Origin: Streptomyces bikiniensis
GTDB lineage: Bacteria > Actinomycetota > Actinomycetes > Streptomycetales > Streptomycetaceae
DNA: 40,330 nucleotides
Direction: 5' to 3'
Assembly (NCBI GenBank): GCA_000716465.1
Contig: JNWL01000053.1
Coordinates: forward strand, 1-40,330
In this document: piece by piece, positions 35,144 through 40,330 of the stretch
Layout of the letters: the number at the start of each line of letters is the position of its first letter
Numbering within the stretch: position 1 is the stretch's first letter
Notes under the pieces: model-generated
What the model was told of the DNA's origin: nothing
Seen by the model: the letters and a program-made list of their open reading frames with translations, nothing else
The model's database searches: none
Translations under genes and position numbers: made by a program

Positions 35144-35677
35144 TCAGTCCTCGTACCCCTCCGCCGCCCGGCGTTCCCGGAGCTCCTTGATCGCCTGGCG
35201 GCGGGCCAGGCGGTGGGTGCGGCGGATCTGGGCCTCCTGGTTGCGGCGCTTGTCCTTCTCCGTCTCCGGAACGACCTGCGGGACCGGGCGGGGCTTGCCC
35301 TCCGCGTCGACGGCCGCGAAGACCAGGTAGGCGGAGCCGACCTGGGTGGCGGGCGTGGACTCGTTCCAGCGCTCGGCCATGACCCGCACGCCGACCTCCA
35401 TGGAGGACCGGCCCGTCCAGTTGACCTGGGCCTTCACGTGCACGAGGTCGCCGACCCTGACCGGCTCCAGGAAGACCATCTCGTCCATGGAGGCGGTCAC
35501 GGCGGGACCGCCCGAGTGCCGGCCCGCGACGGCGCCCGCCGCGTCGTCCACCAGCTTCATGATCACGCCGCCGTGCACCGTGCCCAGGAGGTTGGTGTCG
35601 TGGCTGGTCATGATGTGGCTGAGGGTGGTGCGGGAGGCCGAGGTGGGCTTGCCCGGGATATCGCCCTGATCTGTCAT
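35144..35677 (-). CDS. Acyl-CoA thioesterase, hotdog fold
   Basis: 177 residues, one hotdog domain of the acyl-CoA hydrolase (YciA/BACH-like) type: TLSHIMTSHDTNLLGTVHGG, VIMKLVDDAAGAVAGRHSGG and MDEMVFLEPVRVGDLVHVKA. The Asn-Leu-Leu-Gly...His-Gly-Gly region is the family's CoA and catalytic segment. The last 35 residues are a charged helix (KDKRRNQEAQIRRTHRLARR), typical of actinobacterial members. It hydrolyses acyl-CoA to free acid and CoA; chain length is not readable. ATG 35677 gives a normal family length. It is divergent from LCP 5, and its location inside the LCP block looks incidental. Confidence 0.92.
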   Translation of the reverse strand: MTDQGDIPGKPTSASRTTLSHIMTSHDTNLLGTVHGGVIMKLVDDAAGAVAGRHSGGPAVTASMDEMVFLEPVRVGDLVHVKAQVNWTGRSSMEVGVRVMAERWNESTPATQVGSAYLVFAAVDAEGKPRPVPQVVPETEKDKRRNQEAQIRRTHRLARRQAIKELRERRAAEGYED

Positions 35678-35807
35678 GCCCTCCACCTTATGCCGGGTCT
35701 CCGCGACGCCCCCGTTCGGTCCGCTTTGCATCAGCTTGGCAACAGCCCCGCCCCGATCCTCCACCCGGTCTGTCGCCCGGAAACCCCCGCCCGGCACACT
35801 GGTCCGC

Positions 35808-37076
35808 ATGAATGACTGGCCCGATGACGGCGGACACGGCCGCGGCCCCGCGAACCCCCAGCCCGAGGGTCCCCGCAGGATGAGCCATGTGCAGCGCCCG
35901 CAGGTTCCGCAGCAGCCGCCCCGTTACGACCAGGGCTACAACCCGAGCTTCACGCAGGCGCAGGGCACCGGCTACGACTCCGGCTACAACACGGGCCAGG
36001 TCTACGGAGGCGCCCAGGGCGGCGGTGGCAACCGGGGCGGCATCCCCCCGCAGTACACGCCCCGGGGCCCCGGCGGCTCCGGCACCGGTCCCGCCCCGGA
36101 CTGGCGCAAGCGGATCAAGGTCGGCTCGATCGTCCTGGTCGTCGGCGTCCTCGCCTGGGGCATCGGCACGTACGCCTGGGCGAGCTCGCAGATGCGCAAC
36201 GAGGTGGACCTCTCCAAGGTCATCGAGCGCCCGTCCGAGGGCGACTGCACCACGTACCTGATCGTCGGCTCCGACAGCCGCGAGGGCATGTCGGCCGAGG
36301 AGAAGAAGAAGCTCCACACCGGCTCCGCCGAGGGCAAGCGGACCGACTCGATGATGATCCTCGCGGCCTGCTCCAGCGGGAACACGATGGTCTCGCTGCC
36401 CCGCGACTCCTGGGTGACGATCCCGAACTTCGTGGGCTCGGAGTCGGGCAAGGCCCGCAAGTCGCCGGGCGCCTCCAAGCTGAACGCGGCCTACGCGATG
36501 GACGGCCCCGAGCTGCTGGTGCGGACCGTGGAGTACAACACGGGGCTGCGCATCGACCACTACGCGGAGATCGGTTTCGCCGGCTTCGCGAACATCGTGG
36601 ACGCGCTCGGCGGCGTCGAGCTGAACATCGAGAAGGGCTTCAAGGACAAGAAGTCCGGCGCCGACTTCCAGGCCGGCACGCAGACCCTCAACGGCGAGCA
36701 GGCCCTGGCCTTCGTCCGCACCCGGTACGCGTTCGCCGAGTCGGACCTGGCGCGGACGAAGAACCAGCAGAAGTTCCTCTCGGCCCTGGCCAACCAGGCG
36801 GCGACGCCGGGCACGATCCTCAACCCGTTCGCGCTGTACCCGACGCTGGGCGCCGGTCTGGACACGCTGATCGTGGACAAGGACATGTCGCTGTACGACC
36901 TCGGCAAGATGTTCTTCGCGATGAAGGGCATCAGCGGCGGCGACGGCAGGTCCATGAACATGCCGATCGCGGGCGCCGCGCCGCAGGGGTCCCTGAAGTG
37001 GGACATGCCGAAGGTGAAGCAGCTGGTCGAGCAGATCAGGAACGACGAGAAGGTCACGGTCGAGTCGAACCGCTGA
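35808..37076 (+). CDS. LCP family protein 5
   Basis: 422 residues starting MNDWPDDGGHGRG, a start I recognise from Streptomyces LCP proteins. The cytoplasmic part is Gln/Pro/Tyr/Gly-rich (QQPPRYDQGYNPSFTQAQG), then a membrane span at about 103-124 and the LCP domain from about 148: TTYLIVGSDSREGMSAEEKK, RTDSMMILAACSSGNTMVSL, PRDSWVTIPNF and GEQALAFVRTRYAFAESDLA. No LytR_C domain. No clear ribosome-binding site precedes ATG 35808; a later ATG at 35880 is possible but would remove the conserved N-terminus. A 13-bp GC hairpin ends the unit. Confidence 0.9.
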   Translation: MNDWPDDGGHGRGPANPQPEGPRRMSHVQRPQVPQQPPRYDQGYNPSFTQAQGTGYDSGYNTGQVYGGAQGGGGNRGGIPPQYTPRGPGGSGTGPAPDWRKRIKVGSIVLVVGVLAWGIGTYAWASSQMRNEVDLSKVIERPSEGDCTTYLIVGSDSREGMSAEEKKKLHTGSAEGKRTDSMMILAACSSGNTMVSLPRDSWVTIPNFVGSESGKARKSPGASKLNAAYAMDGPELLVRTVEYNTGLRIDHYAEIGFAGFANIVDALGGVELNIEKGFKDKKSGADFQAGTQTLNGEQALAFVRTRYAFAESDLARTKNQQKFLSALANQAATPGTILNPFALYPTLGAGLDTLIVDKDMSLYDLGKMFFAMKGISGGDGRSMNMPIAGAAPQGSLKWDMPKVKQLVEQIRNDEKVTVESNR

Positions 37077-37085
37077 CGTCCGGCC

Positions 37086-37114
37086 CGGCCGGCGCCCGCC
37101 CCGGGCGCCGGCCG
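37086..37114 (+). terminator. Hairpin terminator after LCP 5
   Basis: CGGCCGGCGCCCG (37086-37098) pairs perfectly with CGGGCGCCGGCCG (37102-37114), 3-base loop, 9 bases after the stop. Confidence 0.8.
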
Positions 37115-37288
37115 TCCGCGTTCTCCGGCGGACGGCGCGTGCCGGGCGCACGACCCGGGCCTTCCGGTGCCGGGCCCGCCGACGCGGGGCCTGCCGAAGG
37201 CGGCCCGCGGGCGTCGGAGATGATGAGGGCCTGCCCCGGGCGAGGGCGCGGGGCGTGACATGCATGGGGAAACGGGGAGGTTCCACCA

Positions 37289-37738
37289 GTGCCGTGGGAC
37301 GAATGGGAACACATCAAGAGCGAGGTGGCGGGGCGCGAGCCGACGTCGATGCGGTTGAACCAGGTCGCGCCCGAACCGGGCGGCGGCGGGTACTCCGAGG
37401 ACCTGAAGACGGACAAGAAGGCGTGGGCGAAGGCCGGGGAGGAGGTCATCGGCCTGAAGGAGGGCATCACCACCTCCCTCACGAAGCTGGACTCCGGACA
37501 GGCGGGTCTCGGTGACACCGGCGAGATCCAGAGCGCGGCGGCGCAGAAGGAGCTGTACGACTCCTGGAAGAAGTACGTCGGTGACGTGAGCGGCCGCTGC
37601 GACGCGCTGGGCGGGCTCCTCCAACTGGCCGGGCACGACCTGGCGAAGACCGACGAGACGGTCAAGCAGGACCTGGACGCGCTCGCGGTGCGGTACGGGG
37701 ACACCGAGGCCGTTGGCGGCCGGGCCGGGGAGAGGTGA
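37289..37738 (+). CDS. WXG100-like helical protein, 149 residues
   Basis: Begins MPWDEWEHIKSEVAGREP and is predicted almost entirely helical, with heptad-like leucines and the central turn LYDSWKKYVGDVSGRCDALG. Its size and helix-turn-helix style resemble WXG100/ESAT-6-type or DUF-type partner proteins of type VII secretion, although a strict Trp-x-Gly is absent. No signal peptide. GTG 37289 has GGGGAGG upstream. Its last bases overlap the start of the hydrolase gene (GTGA, 37735-37738), so the two are coupled and probably work together. The family assignment is tentative. Confidence 0.65.
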   Translation: MPWDEWEHIKSEVAGREPTSMRLNQVAPEPGGGGYSEDLKTDKKAWAKAGEEVIGLKEGITTSLTKLDSGQAGLGDTGEIQSAAAQKELYDSWKKYVGDVSGRCDALGGLLQLAGHDLAKTDETVKQDLDALAVRYGDTEAVGGRAGER

Positions 37739-39555
37739 CCCCGCCCATGGACCTCAAGACCCTGAAGGCGTTCGAGCAGGCCGAGTACGAGGAGGCCGCG
37801 GACGGCTACCGGGCCGTCGGCGACATGGCGAGCGCAGCCAAGGACGCCGTGGACGGCCGGATCTCCACGGGCATCCGTGCCCGGCTGCGGGGCGCGGCGG
37901 CGGACGCCGCCCTGGCCGAGCTGAAAAACCTGTCGGGCAACTTCCACTACGCGCAGACCGAGTGCGGTCTGGTGAGCACGGCGCTGAAAGGATTCGCCTT
38001 CGACATCGGGGCGGCCAAGCGGAAGCTCGACGCGGCGCTCGCCGACGCCCACGCCGCCGGCTGCACGGTGAACCCGGACGGTTCGGTCACCTTCCCGGCG
38101 GGCGCGAAGCCCGGCGCGGAGAAGACCGCCGAGGGCGGCACGGTGTCCGGCAGCGCCGGAGGCACCGACACGTCGGACGCCATCGAGCGCCAGGCGGTCA
38201 GCATCCACCCGAACCCGAACTACGGCAAGGCGCTGGGGTTCGCGAACCGCATCTCCGACGCGCTGAAGGAGGCGACGGACGCGGACGCGAAGTGGGCGCC
38301 GAAGCTGCGGGCACTGAAGGCCGACGACGACCTGAAGGTGTCGGACCGGGACTGGGCCGACGTGCAGTCGGACGCGGGCGGGGTCGACGAGGCGGGCACG
38401 CGCTACCTCGCGTCGTTGCCACAGCCGCCCGAGAACGGCAGCCCGAAGGACAACGCCGCCTGGTGGAAGGGGCTCGCCCCGGAGGAGCAGGAGGCCTGGC
38501 TGTCCCTCCGGCCCGCGGCCGTGGGAGCGCTCGACGGCCTGCCGTCGCCGGTGCGGGACGAGGCGAACCGGGTGGTCCTGGCGGAGAAGCACGGCCAGTA
38601 CCGGATGGAGCTGAACTCCCTACCGAAGCCACCGGCCAACGAGTGGACGTGGATCACGGCGGGCATGTACCCGGCCAAGGTGCACACCGACGAGTGGATG
38701 GACTGGCACCGGCAGTACGGGGCCCGGTACGAGCAGCTGACCGGGTCCCTGAAGGGGATGGACGCGATTCAGGCGCGCTTCGACCGGACGGGCCGGAACG
38801 GTCTGCCCGAGGCGTACCTGCTCGGTTTCGACGCCGAGAAGAACGGCCGGGCGATCGTCGCGAACGGCAACCCCGACACGGCGGACCACCAGGCGGTCTA
38901 CGTGCCGGGCACCACGGCCAGTCTGAGCGCCGTCGACGGTGACATCAAACGGATGGAACGGGTCTGGGCCACGGCCACCGCCGCCGACAACGGCTCGGTG
39001 TCCACGATCACCTGGCTCGGCTACGACGCCCCGCAGAACATCGTCAAGGACTCGCCCTTCAGCCACTACGCGAACGACGGCGCTCCGGCGTACAACCGTT
39101 TCATGGACGGTCTGGACGCTTCCCGTTCCGTCGACACCGACCCGCACCGGACGGCGATCGGCCACTCGTACGGCACGACCCTCATCGGCTCCGCCGCCCG
39201 GCAGGGGGAGCTGAACGCGGACGACGTGATCCTCGCCGGCAGCCCCGGCGTGCAGGTGGCCAAGGCCAAGGACCTGGACGTCCCCGAGGGCCACGTATGG
39301 AACCAGGAGGCGGACGGGGACCCCGTCCCGGACATCGGCCGGTTCGGTCACGGCGGGACGGACTGGGACGGCCCGTGGACCATTCCGAGTGACGAACGCT
39401 TCGGCGCCCACCAGATGGCCACGGACGGGTCGGGCCACAGTGACTACTGGAACGAGAACTCGAAGAGCCTGAAGAACCAGGCACTGGTCGTCGCGGGCAA
39501 ACCGGGCGACGTGGAACTGAAGCCGCCGCCGAACCCCACGCCAGGAATGCGCTGA
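37735..39555 (+). CDS. Helical-domain / DUF1023-type alpha-beta hydrolase
   Basis: 606 residues. The first ~130 residues are a helical, WXG-like region (MDLKTLKAFEQAEYEEAADG...), joined through an Ala-rich, charged middle to a C-terminal alpha/beta-hydrolase from about 350: HQAVYVPGTTASLSAVDGDI, WLGYDAPQNI, and the nucleophile elbow TAIGHSYGTTLIGSAARQG with Ser478. A later Asp (DGDPVPDI) and His (GSGHSDYW) may complete the triad. I recognise the C-terminus as the DUF1023 hydrolase family. Such proteins pair with WXG100-like partners, suggesting type VII or surface export; the substrate is unknown. An alternative start is ATG 37747. No signal peptide is present. Confidence 0.75.
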   Translation: MTPPMDLKTLKAFEQAEYEEAADGYRAVGDMASAAKDAVDGRISTGIRARLRGAAADAALAELKNLSGNFHYAQTECGLVSTALKGFAFDIGAAKRKLDAALADAHAAGCTVNPDGSVTFPAGAKPGAEKTAEGGTVSGSAGGTDTSDAIERQAVSIHPNPNYGKALGFANRISDALKEATDADAKWAPKLRALKADDDLKVSDRDWADVQSDAGGVDEAGTRYLASLPQPPENGSPKDNAAWWKGLAPEEQEAWLSLRPAAVGALDGLPSPVRDEANRVVLAEKHGQYRMELNSLPKPPANEWTWITAGMYPAKVHTDEWMDWHRQYGARYEQLTGSLKGMDAIQARFDRTGRNGLPEAYLLGFDAEKNGRAIVANGNPDTADHQAVYVPGTTASLSAVDGDIKRMERVWATATAADNGSVSTITWLGYDAPQNIVKDSPFSHYANDGAPAYNRFMDGLDASRSVDTDPHRTAIGHSYGTTLIGSAARQGELNADDVILAGSPGVQVAKAKDLDVPEGHVWNQEADGDPVPDIGRFGHGGTDWDGPWTIPSDERFGAHQMATDGSGHSDYWNENSKSLKNQALVVAGKPGDVELKPPPNPTPGMR

Positions 39556-39559
39556 TCAG

Positions 39560-40087
39560 ATGAAGATCAAGGTGAGCGCTCCCGCGCTCCTCCTGTCCCT
39601 CGCCCTCACGACCCTCACTGGATGCAGCATGAGCGATGCCAAGGATTCCGACAGCCCTCCGTTCGCGGGCGTCAGCACCACGTCCCGGGCGACGGACACG
39701 ACACAGAAGGTGTCGAGCGAGCTCTACGACCTGATGGGCCTCAAGGGGAAGGCCACCCAGCCCGGCCCCGGCGTCATGGAGTGTTCGGGCAAGGACCCGG
39801 AGAAGTACTTCACCACTTTCCACTCCTGGACCTTCACCCCGGCGTCGCCCGGGGAGCTCGACGGGGTGATGGAGCGGCTGAGGAAGGAACTGCCCGGTCA
39901 CGGCTGGAAGGTCGTCGGGTTCGAGCCCGACAGCAGCCGGAACAAGAACCTCACCCTGACGGCCGACAACGACGCCGAGAAGCACAGCGTCAAGATCACC
40001 CACTGGGCCAAGGACCAGCCGCCGAAGCTGAACTTCTTCGTCGTCTCCGGCTGCTACCGGGTGCCGGACGGCGAGAAGGTCGACTAG
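39560..40087 (+). CDS. Putative lipoprotein
   Basis: A 175-residue exported protein. The signal peptide MKIKVSAPALLLSLALTTLT ends in the lipobox Leu-Thr-Gly-Cys, with Cys22 the lipidated residue. The mature part is acidic at first (DAKDSDS), then mixed alpha/beta (FHSWTFTPASPGELDGVMER, GHGWKVVGFEPDSSRNKNL), with two further Cys. No family recognised. It starts 4 bases after the hydrolase stop and is surely co-transcribed with it and the WXG-like gene; it may anchor, regulate or protect against the hydrolase, which is inference from position only. Confidence 0.8.
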   Translation: MKIKVSAPALLLSLALTTLTGCSMSDAKDSDSPPFAGVSTTSRATDTTQKVSSELYDLMGLKGKATQPGPGVMECSGKDPEKYFTTFHSWTFTPASPGELDGVMERLRKELPGHGWKVVGFEPDSSRNKNLTLTADNDAEKHSVKITHWAKDQPPKLNFFVVSGCYRVPDGEKVD

Positions 40088-40152
40088 GGCCCGTCCGGCG
40101 GATCAGGCCCTGGCGGGCCGGCCTTCTCCGGGACCGTGGCCCTTCGACGCCG

Positions 40153-40184
40153 ACGGCTCCCGGCGCCTTCGTGCCGGGAGCCGT
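40153..40184. terminator. Hairpin between the lipoprotein and acyl-CoA dehydrogenase genes
   Basis: ACGGCTCCCGGC (40153-40164) pairs perfectly with GCCGGGAGCCGT (40173-40184), 8-base loop, between converging genes. Confidence 0.8.
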
Positions 40185-40185
40185 G

Positions 40186-40233
40186 TGCGCGGATGCGCGG
40201 ATGCGCGGATGCGCGGATGCGCGGATGCGCGGG
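40186..40233. repeat. Tandem 8-bp repeat TGCGCGGA
   Basis: Five exact copies of TGCGCGGA (40186-40225) and a sixth with one change (TGCGCGGG, 40226-40233), directly beside the stop codon of the acyl-CoA dehydrogenase. Confidence 0.9.
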
Positions 40234-40330
40234 TTACGGGAGGTTGCGGGCCATGACGATGCGCTGGACCTGGTTGGTGCCTTCGTAGATCTGGGTGATC
40301 TTGGCGTCGCGCATCATGCGTTCGACGGGG
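40234..40330 (-). CDS. Acyl-CoA dehydrogenase, C-terminal end (partial)
   Basis: The right edge cuts this gene; only the last 31 codons and TAA (40234-40236) are inside. They read [20 protein letters not shown] and then [11 protein letters not shown]. Tyr-Glu-Gly-Thr-Asn-Gln is the hallmark of acyl-CoA dehydrogenases, where the Glu is the catalytic base that takes the alpha proton. The reading frame enters from beyond 40330. Chain-length specificity cannot be told from this part. Confidence 0.93.
   Translation of the reverse strand, partial: PVERMMRDAKITQIYEGTNQVQRIVMARNLP

Overview
The window is Streptomyces-type chromosome. G+C is very high, with strong third-position GC, GTG starts and leaderless-looking starts. 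It holds WhiB, coenzyme F420 genes, several LytR-CpsA-Psr (LCP) proteins and long GC-rich hairpins in place of U-tract terminators. The gene order ahcY, manA, SIS isomerase, Trm112-like, manB, DUF3499, metallopeptidase-like, glycosyltransferase, whiB, fbiA-fbiB, NDP-sugar pyrophosphorylase, LCP is one I recognise from Streptomyces. It also parallels the sahH to manB-whiB2-fbiAB-manC-LCP locus of mycobacteria.

Layout. Bases 1-345 carry two strong minus-strand promoters and a motif-bearing leader that I read as the start of an rRNA operon lying just outside the left edge. Bases 346-6223 hold a divergent SpoIIM-like/RDD membrane pair, an unknown 204-residue protein, S-adenosylhomocysteinase (ahcY) with a structured leader, and a cation efflux protein. 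Bases 6290-14308 hold the mannose-phosphate branch (manA, a SIS isomerase, a Trm112-like protein, manB), DUF3499, a metallopeptidase-like protein with an altered HExxH, and a DUF5719 protein. Bases 14305-18654 hold a 1232-residue membrane glycosyltransferase and whiB. Bases 19099-22145 read rightward: a polycysteine leader peptide, a second small ORF, cysteine dioxygenase, fbiA and fbiB, all linked by stop/start overlaps or very short gaps. Bases 22181-26961 hold a DNA glycosylase, an NDP-sugar pyrophosphorylase, a secreted PGRP-type amidase and a TIGR03089 protein. Bases 27185-37076 hold five LCP proteins, with a GT2 glycosyltransferase and an acyl-CoA thioesterase between them. Bases 37289-40087 form a WXG100-like/alpha-beta hydrolase/lipoprotein operon. 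The right edge cuts an acyl-CoA dehydrogenase.

How the genes may work together: manA, manB and the pyrophosphorylase would supply mannose-6-P, mannose-1-P and a nucleotide sugar. The two glycosyltransferases and five LCP proteins would build glycopolymer and attach it to peptidoglycan, and the amidase would remodel the wall. WhiB links the locus to sporulation.

The most interesting signal is upstream of cysteine dioxygenase: a 30-codon ORF ending Cys-Cys-Cys-Cys-Cys-Pro-Ser-Cys-stop (19136-19228), coupled by TGATG to a 41-codon ORF that is itself coupled by ATGA to the enzyme. This looks like a cysteine-sensing translational relay. Also notable are alternative pairings in the ahcY leader and two tandem repeat arrays (11-bp and 39-bp periods).
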